Shown one piece after another: positions 1 through 10,405 of a DNA stretch of 64,000 nt. The notes below the pieces were generated by a model, which made no database searches, was not told the DNA's origin, and was given only the letters and a program-made list of their open reading frames with translations. Location of the stretch: contig OZ014411.1 in the NCBI GenBank assembly GCA_963965975.1, positions 16,272,446 to 16,336,445 of the forward strand. The letters run 5' to 3'. Within the stretch, counting starts at the first letter, position 1. Each line of letters starts with the position of its first letter. Origin of the DNA: Xestospongia bergquistia. Taxonomy: Eukaryota; Porifera; Demospongiae; Haplosclerida; Petrosiidae. Both the position numbers and the translations under genes were made by a program.

Positions 1-1040
1 CATACCAATACAAAGAAGCACTAGCAAATAATACAGACTACAGATGCAAGAGAAACAGGTACACTATACATAACAACAGGCTTAACACTAATCATGTGGT
101 TAGTTGTCTCCTGTTATGTAAATACTTGTGTCCATGTATGGATATGATTGTGGCAAGTGTCTGCATACTATTGTTATCCATAATTCACCACTCTTACTCT
201 TACACACATAGCATATATAATTTTGAAGACATAAAGAAAAAGCCGGAGAAATAGATCTGAGTGTGAATACTTTGCCATAAATGAAGAGAGGAAGGCGATT
301 ACTCTTAGGAGAGGTTCTTAATAAAGAGATCACGAAGGAGTTGTTACTATACCAGTAATCATGGCAATTAAACTCCATCATTGACTCCAGTAGTTATATT
401 AGTTTGTCTAAAAAGATATTTCTATGGAAATTACAAGAAATTGGGTCAGATCACTCCTATTTTGTTGTCCTTGTATGTCATTAAAAGAAATATTACCACC
501 ATTCTTCTAACTCAGTTCTGGTTACTACCCCTTCCCACCAGTTCTACTAGCACCCATGAGTTACTGTAATTTCTGAGTTGGCTTGTGCCTGATTTTCCCT
601 TGTGGGTTGGGGGTTGATTCAGCCCAAACCCTCTCTAGGCAATACCCCAGAAACTCAGGGCATATGCACATGGATGACAACAAAGATAATGACTATAGGA
701 AAAAAATACAAAATAGACAATAGACAATACAACATGAAGTATACCTGTAATACCATGCATATACTTATTGTCTGAATAAGACCACCTACATATTGAATCT
801 GACCTTCAGAGGCCTACACCAGAACTTAGGAATAATGAGACAATGCTGCTCCAGGGAGTTTAAAGTAGTGCATATATACCTCACTATTCCACCAACCCAA
901 TGCTTTGATTGTTGAGTCCTTAATGCCACAAAGTGCAGATGTTGACGCTGCCCGAAATGAAAGCTATGTTAAGTATATTTAATTGATTGTACTCCTACCA
1001 TAAGAAGAGTTGATCTAACCTCTTTACTAGTCACTGTTTT
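1..1040. other. No gene recognised
   Basis: AT-rich single-copy sequence. Short open frames on both strands show no domain, signal peptide or convincing splice structure. Nothing here is repeated later in the window. Confidence 0.5.
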
Positions 1041-1045
1041 GTCAT

Positions 1046-1231
1046 TCATCTTGGAGAACAAAGAGCAGACCTTTTTTTATCCTGCACTACAACATAGTTG
1101 CTGAAAGCATTGACTGGAAAGAGGGGGCAAGGTGTGCTTCCAGTGAATATATCTGCTCCATGCCTGAAAGGATCTGGTTTAGATGCATTCAGCCATAATC
1201 TGAACATGGAAAGCCTTAAATTATTGTCCAA
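1046..1231 (-). mobile_element. Fossil tyrosine-recombinase fragment (DIRS/Ngaro- or Crypton-type)
   Basis: The minus-strand translation carries a stretch typical of the tyrosine recombinases of DIRS-like retroelements and Cryptons: a K-x-DPFR motif, then a glycine-serine-threonine turn, then CPLFPVNAFSNY, matching the usual CPVxALLxY pattern. Only the middle of the recombinase is recognisable. It is treated as a broken, old fossil. It lies on the same strand as, and downstream of, the Ty3-type pol fragment at about 1450-2150. It may belong to a different element, because DIRS reverse transcriptases look different from that fragment. Confidence 0.5.
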
Positions 1232-1449
1232 CTCCTAACTTCCTAAGTCAGTCAAAATATGCTGCTATAAAGTGAGCACTCTCACCAGAGGCATCATATG
1301 TACACGATTGCTAGTACTAGAGTACACTGCAGCTATAGCTGTGTCTGTGTCACACTGAACAACAAAACTTGTCTGCCCATTCATTACTCTATTTAGCTGC
1401 TGTCAGAAGTATTGCCATTACATTTTTCACAGCTGACTTCCATGCAACT

Positions 1450-2150
1450 CCATAACCTAGGTATTTGGAGAAATTCCTGTGATTGAGAACATAAACCTAA
1501 AATATAATAGAGTTCCTGTTAAATTCCCACTTTTTCTTGTTCATAGTTAGACCAACCTCTGAAAACTTTTGGATGACTCCTTGAAGTGGTAGCTTGTCTT
1601 TCTAAACACTATAACATCATGACTGATATCAATACACCTGAAATATCATGAATTTGTCTATTAATTATCTTCTGGAATGATTTAGTTGCTGGTTTTGTGC
1701 ATAAATATAATTGGGCATAACATCACAGCACTTTATGATTGGCAAAAATGGCTATATAGTAGCTTTCTTGTGATAATACTAATCAGTGATAACCAGTTTA
1801 CAAGTAAAGCTTTGATAATACTGTTCTTCCATTTAATGTATGATCAAATCATCAACTGTTGGACTGGGATGTCTTTCACAATAAATAGCTTAGCCATTCT
1901 CATAACAACACAGAGTCTAACAGCACCTTTTTTGAAATAATATTTAAGTAGGAAACCCAGGGAGTTGATTCTTCAACCTTCGTAATTATTTCTTGTTGTT
2001 CTGTATCATCTAATTTTTTTCTTGACTTTTTTCATGTATAAAAAGGAATGCAATGAGCTGACTGAGCAACAGTGGTATAGTCTTGTCAATGTGTAGCTTG
2101 ATCTTGACATTCTTCAACAGTCCAATCCTTTCAAACAAGTTTGGATATCG
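1450..2150 (-). mobile_element. Fossil Ty3/Gypsy-type pol (reverse transcriptase) fragment
   Basis: Minus-strand translations show, in the expected order, several landmarks of Ty3/Gypsy reverse transcriptase: a 'G.LK..K.KLHID' linker, 'ESTPWVS', a 'VRLCV..RMA' block and 'QKFSEVGLTMN'. The fragment is heavily decayed, with many breaks spread over several frames, so it looks old and inactive. I found no LTRs, gag or integrase next to it. The family call rests on the motif order; the bounds are approximate. Confidence 0.7.
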
Positions 2151-2159
2151 TTGTACCAA

Positions 2160-4670
2160 CTGTTCAGAGTTTAATAGCTAACTTGATAAAGCTGTATATC
2201 TAGAGAGAGGGTATTTTGATGAAGAGGAAATCTTCAGAGACACTTGTATGACAGTTTGTATAATAGGTGATATAATTGTCTGTCTAAGTCAGTGAATTTA
2301 TAATAGGCTGCTGATTTTCTCAATTGAGTATCAATAATATTAGCTCTTAGCCTCTTTCATCTTTTCAGTGGATTACTTGTCAAAATTGCTAAATTACATA
2401 ATGCACATTCTTCTTGGGTAAGAAATGTTCTGTCATAGCTGTTGCATAGTTATCTCCAGTATTTGGGATAGTATCCAATATTTCCTGTATTGTCTGTCCA
2501 ACTTGATACAGCGATAAAGTTCATTTTGGATTGTCATCTGTGATATTCAAGGCTACAAGTTAAATCTGAAAATGTCATTGCTGACTTTTCTATTGTTGAG
2601 TTATGGAGCTAAGGTCACTGATCAGGTCTAATGCGGGAAGTAGTGTTAAATTGATTGTTGATGCCATAAGTAGGTAAATATAAGTAGTTTAACATTTGTT
2701 GCTGGTTATAATATCTTATACTCCCTGATTATAGTCAATGTCAATGGATGCAAAGTTTAACATGTGTTCTAACTCTCACCAAAACATCACGTGATTATAC
2801 ATTACAAAGTTAATGACACAGTATAATTAGTGAATATTAATACAGTATTATATTGACACAAGTAAACATTAGAGTCTTGCTACCATTGAAAGGGGAAGAG
2901 AACAGGTAGACAATGCACTATACTATGTAAGATCATATAAGAGGACTGACATGAGTTTAACTTAGTACACCTATGCACCCTACTGTTCATATGCCAATGC
3001 CAACATGACACAGAGATCACATTTTGATAACTGAATATTTTCTGCTTTAGGACCACGTCGAATTCATCAATTCAATAAATAACATGTCACAATATATAAA
3101 AAACACATCCTGGATACCCAGTAAAAGATATAGTGCCACCTCTTGTAATTATGTCTTTAGAGTTAAAATTCCAGCAAATTGCACAGATAGGCTATACCCC
3201 ATAGATTTGAGTGTCCGTAAGTCAGTGAAGGAATTCTAATGACAGATGTTTGTGAAATAGTGCTTGACTTTGTCATTAAAAAGTTATTGTAGACTTAATT
3301 GATTTAAACTCTCTATTATGAAAGTATTAGGAGTAAAAGAGCTCATGGCATTGTTTGACAAAATAGTAAACTATTAGCAGCAAGCTAATAGTTTACTTTA
3401 TCAAGCAGCTAAGTATTTAATTATTGATAAAGTTAAAAGTTATACTCCAAAGAGATACACGAGGGTGTTGTCCTAACAGAGGTGTGGTTGGGCTGGATAC
3501 TGCTATGGTGCTGATGATTATATAGTTATCAAACAGTACTAAGTTAATACTGGTGAGTTTTTTAAGTAGTGGGGAAAACATTTAAAAAACCATATACCAC
3601 GATGTAGTAAATTTATTCTCTACAATACAGCTCTTTTGATGAGATTGACTTTTTCATTGTGTTCTAATCATATGTATCAATTACTGTTATGAAAGGAATT
3701 AGATATGAGGATGATGTTCAAGAGGTACAATGTATAGATAATCTATATGACACTCCACAATGTCCAAATATACCTAATATTAATACTGTCATGTTGTGAT
3801 CAATGCTCAACATATTTCTTCTGGTCACAACATGTACATCACAAGTAGTTGTATATCTATTATCCCTTTGTCAAAGACTTTTCAACAATTATTGGAAAGA
3901 AAGAAAGGTATATAGGGATAGGCATGGCTACCTCTGGCTAAATAGTAATCTAGGACCTTGTGTGTCTCCTGATGAGATCTTTGGGTAGAAGATTGAAACA
4001 ACTTTGGTTACTTCAACAATTGTGATCTGTCAAGGACTCTATTCATGCTACCTCATTAGCTGTTGCTATGGATTCCTCAGATCTATTTTCATTGGTTGTT
4101 GTATTGTATATATAGCTTGGTTTTGTTTGTTGATTTTTGGTATTTGTTGTCCAGACAAACATAAAGTCTGAAAAGTCCTTTTATAATCAAATCAATTATT
4201 GTTTATTTATATCAAGTTCATTTCCTCCTATATAGCCATCAATATATTGTCCTTAAATTTTTTTGTGATTATCAAAATTGTTGTAATTTTCCTGATGCTC
4301 AATGTGTTATTTGACAACTATTGACAATACTAAACTAATTTTATAGTCAATGGAACTGACATAACAGATCAATGTAGTATGTTCTACAAATACTCTAGTT
4401 TAAAACAGGTTTGTTTATAGTGTATACATTACCTCCTTAATCTCAATAGAATTATGCATTATACATGTACTGTATATTTAAACCATGTGGAGCTACTTGT
4501 GTTGATACACATTCCATTCAAAGAATGAATTAACCAGTTATCTGCTCACCCTCATGCAAACCAGGTTATGCAAGACAAGCAAGTGCTTATTTTAAATTCA
4601 TTTTTAGAGCACTTGTTGTTATTTAATGCATTAATTGAGGCACATATAATTACATTGTATGATCATATAT
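2160..4670. other. Long stretch without a recognised gene
   Basis: AT-rich single-copy DNA. No open frame in it has a recognisable domain or a convincing splice pattern. The only distinct structure is the hairpin at 3365-3397. Confidence 0.5.
3365..3397. repeat. Perfect 14-bp stem hairpin
   Basis: AGTAAACTATTAGC is followed after 5 nt (AGCAA) by its exact reverse complement. It lies in non-coding DNA. It may be a chance palindrome or the relic of a foldback element. Confidence 0.7.
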
Positions 4671-4678
4671 CTTCCTAG

Positions 4679-4972
4679 ATTGTGGATGAATCTAGTAACA
4701 GAAGTGTGTGTCCTGATCAATGTTCCTGTCCTACATGTACTCCACATTTACTAACTGCTCACAGTATATAAATGACACATGTGGTTGTACTGTCTGTGGA
4801 GGTTAGTCAATGTTGGTACTCAGTAAATATTTCATAGTGTAATTTTCTATATGGAATAGATTGCTTAATTGAAGGTCAAGTACATCAACAAATTTGTACC
4901 TGTTCAAGAATATGTTCTAGTTTGTCAATTGTTTGTGAATTAAATGTACCAGGATGTATTTGTAATAATTTT
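4679..4972 (+). CDS. Two Cys-rich exons, second TIL-like (partial gene)
   Basis: Two plus-strand exon candidates are seen. The first (about 4679-4801) follows TTCCTAG and ends before GTTAGT. It encodes a Cys cluster (CPDQCSCPTC) and, in a shifted frame, a second one (CGCTVCGG), so it is either frameshifted or spliced differently. The second (about 4860-4972) follows an AG acceptor and ends before GTATGT. Its cysteine spacing, ending VPGCICNN, is that of trypsin-inhibitor-like (TIL) modules. TIL modules accompany vWD domains in FCGBP and mucin-type secreted proteins. These could be C-terminal exons of an IgGFc-binding-like gene related to the one amplified downstream, but no upstream exons were found. 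Confidence 0.45.
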
Positions 4973-5049
4973 GTATGTAGTGTTGTTAATTGATTTTTCA
5001 AATCACATTTTTCATTTAATTAATTATTAAAAAGACTGGTTTATCAAAC

Positions 5050-5098
5050 AGTCTCACGTTGCCAGCCCTTCCCTCTTTCGGGCTGGCAATGCAAGACT
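5050..5098. repeat. MITE-like hairpin
   Basis: AGTCTCACGTTGCCAGCCC (5050-5068) is followed after 11 nt by an imperfect reverse complement (5080-5098) with 3 mismatches over 19 bp. The inner 10 bp, TTGCCAGCCC, pair perfectly. A compact GC-rich foldback in AT-rich DNA fits a palindromic MITE end or solo hairpin. I saw no other copy in the window. Confidence 0.55.
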
Positions 5099-5099
5099 A

Positions 5100-6190
5100 T
5101 TGGGAATGGAAAAGATGAGAAGGATCAAAAGCCACACATTACCGAACATTTATAGATTCTTTGGAGTGATAAAATAAAAGGATTTGTAACGAATGTACAC
5201 ATTGTAATTATAGTACCACTAACTGTCCTCCCAAGACTCTACCTCTTTACTCAACTGTACATATTAGACATATAGCTATATAATAATAGTTAATATGTAT
5301 TAATATCACTCATATTAACATAGTCATTAAATATAATGTTAAAAGGAACACCAATAATTTTCTAGTTAACCTATTAAAACAAGATGTAAGCCACACCTCT
5401 ATTTATTACAAACGCCGGATTGGATAATAAGACATGATATGCTACATCTCCACTCTATATTAAAAAGGGTTCTGAACAGTTACTGAATGATTGTCACTTT
5501 TAAAATATATGTATTGGAATTATTATATCTTTTGGACTTTTACAACAGCTGATTCTGATAAGCTTTTCTTGTTTAACTCAAGTGGTCTAGACATACTCAA
5601 ACATTAATCTTAATGAGTTGATGATGGAAAACAAATAAATGATAATATTTTCTATATTTTTATTTCTTATCTATTATTAATTTATCCATATCACTACAAC
5701 TTAAATGTGAAGTATTTATTTAAAAAGAAGTTAAAAAGTTATTTTATATGTAAATAACATTATAGCAAAGTAAAAAGCAACTTGTTATTTAAGACCTTGG
5801 ACTGATAATCCAGCAGCAAGTAAAAAACTTAAAACATATTACCACAGATGTTCTATACCGTAATAAATTTAGCACCAGATCCTCCCTTTGAATGTTATAT
5901 TCCCTTTATTCACAATTCTTACAATAAAACCAATGAGAAAACAGAGAGAGAGAGAGAGAGAGAGAGGTCTTACAATGCAAAATCAGAGCACACGGTTATC
6001 ACATGATACATATTATAACATAATAGTAATAATAGTCAATTAATCATAAATACACAACATGCATATATTTTACAAAGCAAAACAAACTATTTGATTTGAA
6101 AAGGAACATTGAATACATTAGAAATTCATCAGCGTTATTTTTAAAAATATACTTGAATTTGCATGATCCATTGTTGTGTACCCTCAACAT
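5100..6190. other. No gene recognised
   Basis: AT-rich intergenic or intronic sequence between the Cys-rich exons and the EGF-like exon. It contains an (AG)n microsatellite at 5943-5967. Confidence 0.5.
5943..5967. repeat. (AG)n microsatellite
   Basis: Uninterrupted dinucleotide AG tract of about 12 repeats. Confidence 0.9.
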
Positions 6191-6199
6191 TGCAATTAG

Positions 6200-6339
6200 A
6201 TATCAACAAATGTTCTATCTCTAATGGTGGATGTGAGAAAATATGTACAAATACCTATAAATCATTTATTTGCTCCTATCATCAAGGATATATGTTAACG
6301 GAATCTCCAGACGTTTCCCTCTCCAAGAAATTAGGATAG
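6200..6339 (+). CDS. EGF-like domain exon (partial gene, possibly terminal)
   Basis: A plus-strand exon candidate follows the acceptor TTGCAATTAG. It opens in phase 1, the usual phase of EGF-domain exons, and reads DINKCSISNGGCEKICTN, then a YKSFICSYHQGYML block. Six-cysteine EGF spacing with the NGGC and Y-x-C..G-Y features is clear, and DIN-x-C hints at a calcium-binding EGF. The frame ends at TAG (6337-6339). It lies about 120 bp upstream of the first IgGFc-type gene, and about 1.2 kb downstream of the Cys-rich exons. It may be the 3' end of the same mosaic secreted-protein gene. Confidence 0.6.
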
Positions 6340-6459
6340 ACTTCAAAAGCGACACTGGGACATTCGTTGGTTACATACTGGGCGTGGTAAACGGAAGACT
6401 ATGTTAATTAATTATTAATTTTGTTGCTATTAAAATCTTGTCCACAGATTACTAACTTC

Positions 6460-7296
6460 ATGACAATGTCACGGATTGTAGTGATGTTCATATCACTGCT
6501 GGTTCTTGTTGTAGGTATGTCATAATAAGTTAATATTGTTGTATAGTTATGTATTATCTTAACAGTACCAAGATGTACTGGAACTAGCATCACTAATTAT
6601 GGCACTGAATTCTACTTTGGATTGTTGAAAAATGCTGGGAGGACAAACGGTCTGTTAGCTCTAGCCATATCTACTACCAGTAATAATGTGTCTGTAAAAA
6701 TCACAACACCTGAGACTACTTTAAACAGATCAATATTATCACCAAATAATGCTCCAATTGTCACTCTCTCTGGCAGCAATGTGGTTTCTGAATCTAGTAC
6801 TTATGATAATCGTAACAGAAATATTCATGTTAGTAGTGATCAACCAATTGCTATGAGTGCATTTAATTGGCTTTCAGGAAGCTGAGGAGAATATCTTGTC
6901 TTACCCTGTCATGATTATAATATCAATAAATATGAATACTATGCATTAGCTGCAACAAGTGTTTTCGGATCAAGTCAAGTACTACTTGTTGGATGTGAAA
7001 ATGACACTAATATTATCATCACTCCATCAAAAACTGTGTCTCTTCCTTCAGATACTCAATCATTTACAGATCAACTTGTAAATGTTTGTAAAGGTACTCC
7101 TCATCACGTTGTTCTTCATCAAGGACAAACTCTTTATTTTGATGCATCATTAATTGATCTTACAGGAACTCACATTGTCTCTAATAAACCATTGACTGTC
7201 ATTAGTGGACATGAATGTGGTCAAATACCACTTGGAGTCGATTATTGTGAACATATGACACAACATATAACATATGCATATTACGGACAGGAGTAA
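6460..7296 (+). pseudogene. IgGFc-binding-protein-like gene, copy 1 (internal TGA)
   Basis: Exon 1 (6460-6514) encodes a signal peptide, MTMSRIVVMFISLLVLVV. A 51-bp GTATGT...AACAG intron (6515-6565) follows. Exon 2 encodes the start of an IgGFc-binding N-terminal domain, with the family landmarks GTEFYFG, AMSAFNWLSGS, FGSSQVLLVGCENDT, IIITPS and THIVSNKPLTVISGHECG. The frame meets TGA at 6883-6885, where units 3-5 have CGT (Arg). CGA to TGA would be a CpG transition. After it the same frame is open to 7296, reaching CEHMTQHI and YGQE. This C-terminal stretch is missing in units 3-5. Without the stop it would be about 276 residues, still shorter than full-length family members. No vWD or TIL modules follow. 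Confidence 0.8.
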
Positions 7297-7897
7297 TAGA
7301 GCGTCTAACTTCATCAGGGGGTGGAGCATCTTCACGACAGAGTACCTCTTCATATGCCATCAAATTAGCCCATAACCACGATTTAGAGGATTGGAACCTA
7401 AATGTACTAATTTCACATTAAAGTATGGCATTCCATTACTGGCACTTTTATACACAGCATGTAACTATTACTACTATATAGCCAGTAATAATTATTATAT
7501 ATAAACAATTCACTCATTAATGGCTATAGTTGGTTACATGTAATGATATACATGTACATGTACATACAGTGTATTACTCTTCTATTAGCAGCTCCATTCT
7601 CTGTTACTAGAGTAGATATCATAGATGTAAAGGACAATGCTACAGCTCCTATTGAATAATGAGCCTAGAGATAGGGTTACTACAGCAACAGTTGTCATAG
7701 TAACAATGTGGTTAATTAATAATAACTTACAACATTTGTAGAAGTGAAGTATTTGAATGAAAGAGAGGGAAATGGAATTTAAAATAGGAGCATAATCAAG
7801 CCACTTTCGGACCTGTTCATGTTTGTATTAAACTTATAAATTGTCTTAACGCTGCTTCTTACACATGGACAATTAAAAAAGGAGTTAAAAAGTAAAG

Positions 7898-8257
7898 ACC
7901 CGCCTACTTTAATGAAGATCCTCAGGGTATTATGTCAATGGTCCAGCTCACTGCAATGCCAGAGGACCAACATTAGGCAAATGGTTGATATTCAAACATA
8001 TCTCCTGTATTGATCAGTTCTGGGAGACAATAAGTCAGACTTTGGTATCTGGTGAATTTGGAGCTACTGCCGCTAAAGTGTCGACAAAGAAAGTCAACCC
8101 AAAATCATTAAAGTGATATTTGTGTATACTACAGCAGAAAAAGTTAATTCCTTATGTAATATGATGTAAAACTTATGCAGAGACTCATGCTTGGAGGTAT
8201 GCTTGTCATGGTGATCGTAGAGTAACGTTGAGAACACTGGAATGGAATAAAGGGTAA
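7898..8257 (+). pseudogene. BLES03/C11orf68-like (DUF1917) remnant, copy 1
   Basis: Plus-strand frames encode GPTLGKWLIFKH, then CIDQFWETI, GEFGATAAKVSTKK and NPKSL, with VIFVYT in a shifted frame. Further on comes TYAETHAWRYA and VTLRTLEWN. The order (G-K-W-x-x-F, W..I....GE.G..AKVST, V.VYT, then a T(Y/F)A..Y block) is that of the BLES03/C11orf68 family, known from memory as putative phosphothreonine-lyase-like proteins. Stops and frame changes show that it is decayed. It may be a remnant of a host gene captured next to the IgGFc-type gene. The family call is from motif order only. Confidence 0.5.
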
Positions 8258-8586
8258 TCCAAAATTTAAAGAGTAATTATTGGATTATTCTTTTAAGACC
8301 AAAGCTTTGTGTATTTTTAATATTTCATATAGACTGGTCCCATTGATCTTGTTTGAAAAGAAATTACTAATGCAGAGATGACTATTGTATGAAAGTAGCA
8401 GTGACAGTATAACTTGACTTGACTTGTACGACAAATGCCAAACACTGTCTGTATTTTAAAATGTATCATTTAATACGATTCCAAATAAAACTGTTTTATT
8501 ACCAAACTTTACATTTTTATATTTACTATAAATAAATTGTATATTTGTTATTTAGACATGTTACTGTATTATACTAGTATATATCA

Positions 8587-8710
8587 TCAAGTAGTAACAC
8601 TTAATATACAGAGAGGAAGATCTTTGAGTTGGAAGTTGACAGTGATTATGCAGTCTCTCTGATCTCTATTGATCTCATCCAGTTTGTTGATATCTTCTGA
8701 GAGTACTGAA
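8587..8710 (-). CDS. Putative terminal exon SVLSEDINKLDEI, unit 1
   Basis: Minus-strand candidate last exon: acceptor TTTTACAAAG, then SVLSEDINKLDEINRDQRD, a hydrophobic stretch and a stop, 40 codons in all. AATAAA-type motifs lie about 80 bp further on this strand. The charged heptad-like start suggests coiled coil. Similar exons occur at 19432-19555, 30275-30398, 41379-41502 and 57565-57688, all open. I do not recognise the protein. It might be the 3' end of the minus-strand coiled-coil gene at 11331-11990. Confidence 0.35.
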
Positions 8711-8921
8711 CTTTGTAAAATACAACAAACAAGTTAAGTGACAAATAAACATTTATTTTGATGATTATAAACAAGAATAAAAAATAATTACCTGAAAAAA
8801 CTTAATTAAAAATAACGCTGAAACAGAAATTAAAATTTCAATTGGTGAAGAGTTCAATCAAAGAAGGTCTGCAGAGAATCTATTACTAGATTATCAGCAC
8901 ACTACTAGAGATGAACAGCAA

Positions 8922-8991
8922 ACGCGTGACCTACCATTATGGCGGGAAAATATGTCATTATGGCGGGAAAACATAACAGCAGCACACGCGT
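8922..8991. promoter_or_regulatory. E2F-like / MluI-box cluster
   Basis: Two direct repeats of CATTATGGCGGGAAAA, 21 bp apart, are flanked on each side by ACGCGT. GGCGGGAAA matches the known E2F site, and ACGCGT is the MluI cell-cycle box of yeast. A further TTTGGCGGGAAA with ACGCGT nearby lies at 10446-10470. Present in all units; unit 4a has lost one of the two repeats. A regulatory role is inferred only. Confidence 0.35.
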
Positions 8992-9719
8992 TCAGCAAAA
9001 AGCTTACAAGAACACCAAAACACTTTTAATAGTTTTTAATTTAATTATTAAAAAAATTAATTAAATAATTTAGCTTTTGGTTAAAAAATAGTAATGATAA
9101 TATCATCTAAAGAGTTAGTAATATCATGATACAATGGTTGTAAAATAATTGATAAGAATTCATTCCATATGATTGTAGTTGTTTAGTAACTAAAGATAAA
9201 AATTGAATTCTAAACTGATTCAGTTTTCGAAGTTATATTAAATCTAGAGTAGAAATTTTATAAGTTGGTGATTACAGAATGAAGTTAAAATATAACTGAG
9301 ATTAAGATAATTGACTTTTGACTAACTTTAGTAAAAAAATTAATATTAATAAATTAAAAACAACATACTAACAAACTATAGAACATGAAAAAAATACAAT
9401 AAAAAAGAAAAAAAATTAAAATAAGACAGTTTTAGTAGTTGAAAGTCCCCAAGAGTCCAGTAACTCCACAAGTAGAGAACATAGAGAAAGAAAGAGAGAG
9501 GTAGTTGTAACAACTGGAATGCTAAAGAGTGAATGAGATGAATGGATGGAGAAATAGCTCACCTTCTTCAAAAGTGCTGCTCCTGCAAGGAAAGAAAAAG
9601 TAGTTATTAACTGAACTGGTGAAGACAATGGATAGGAGTGAAGAGAGACAGAGGAAGTGAAAAGGGACCACCAACACATACACACACAGCACACACACGC
9701 GCGCCCTAGAAGATCAGAG

Positions 9720-9789
9720 CTCCTCCCCGCCACTCGGCGGCCCGAGATATTAAAAAAAATTTTTTAGGCCGCCGAGCGGCAGGGAGGAG
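9720..9789. repeat. GC-rich 23-bp stem hairpin in AT-rich DNA
   Basis: The arms 9720-9742 and 9767-9789 pair over 23 bp with 2 mismatches (CGGCGGCC / GGCCGCCG core), around an AT-rich spacer containing AAAAAATTTTTT. Copies lie at 20565-20634, 31408-31477, 42540-42609, 47797-47867 and 58747-58815. It may be a MITE or a stable RNA hairpin in a minus-strand intron. Confidence 0.75.
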
Positions 9790-9944
9790 ATGATTAATAG
9801 GGTTTGTATGAGTGTGTGTATGATGTATGGGCTGAATAGCCCAAAATAAAATTTAAAAAATAAAAATTAAAAAAAGAAGAGGAAAGAAGGCTTGAGGAAG
9901 ACAGAAGAGACCAAGCAGGAGAGCGACTCATCTTTTACATCCAG

Positions 9945-10066
9945 AGAACGTCAGAGAAGAACAGTCAAGAACATCAGAAGACATCAGAGAAGAACAGTCA
10001 AGAACATCAGAAGACATCAGAGAAGAACAGTCAAGATCATCAGAGAACGCCAGAGAAGAACAGTTG
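9945..10066. repeat. 33-bp minisatellite, unit 1 (about 4 cores)
   Basis: Tandem 33-bp unit containing AGAGAAGAACAGTCAAGAAC. Purine-rich on the plus strand; any reading frame across it gives an 11-residue periodic peptide, which I treat as a by-product. Copy number differs between array units. Confidence 0.85.
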
Positions 10067-10348
10067 AGTCCTGTAGAAACGAAGTGAAAGGAAAACTTTA
10101 TTTAAAAATTCAAAAAATCAAATGACAAAAATTATAAAATAAAACTAAAAAGTTTGAGAGCAAAAAAGAAAAGATAAAGATGACATAACTAAAATGAAAA
10201 AGATGATCCAGCGACGAGAGGTTATCCAACGAAGTACGAGATGATCCAACGATGAGGCGAATCGTAGAGAACATAGAGGAAGAAAGAGAGAGTTATTTGT
10301 AACAACTGCTGAATAGATGTGAGATAGATGGATGGAGAGATAACTCAC

Positions 10349-10405
10349 CTTATAATAAAGGTATGCAAAATGGAGTACTTTTATAATATCAAGAAATCTC
10401 GTCAT
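10349..10405 (-). CDS. Possible first exon MTRFLDIIKVLHFAYLYYK, unit 1
   Basis: A 19-codon minus-strand frame from ATG to a good donor (AAG/GTGAGT). It lies about 40 bp downstream, on the minus strand, of a TTTGGCGGGAAA box that could sit in its promoter. The following intron sequence resembles the sequence after another donor near 9555, where AG/GTGAGC follows a candidate 20-nt exon, so this segment was duplicated locally. Copies: 21194-21250, 32157-32213, 43289-43345, 48447-48503 and 59462-59518. No protein family is recognised. Confidence 0.25.

Noticed and set aside
1450-2150. Flanking LTRs for the Ty3-type fossil
   Set aside because: No direct repeat bounded by TG...CA was seen on either side.
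5790-5850. Possible tRNA-like segment
   Set aside because: No cloverleaf can be folded with A and B boxes at the right spacing.
6883-6885. TGA in copies 1-2 as a selenocysteine or read-through codon
   Set aside because: Copies 3-5 have Arg here, no Cys/Sec context exists in the family, and CpG decay of an Arg codon explains it.
9416-9733. Minus-strand open frame beginning MAGRSSDLLGRAC
   Set aside because: It runs through the GC hairpin arm, CA repeats and polypurine tracts, and crosses a strong splice donor. Cys/Val/Trp runs come from the dinucleotide repeat. Treated as a shadow.
9945-10066. CRISPR-like array
   Set aside because: The 33-bp units are contiguous, with no unique spacers, and the DNA is eukaryotic. 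It is a minisatellite.
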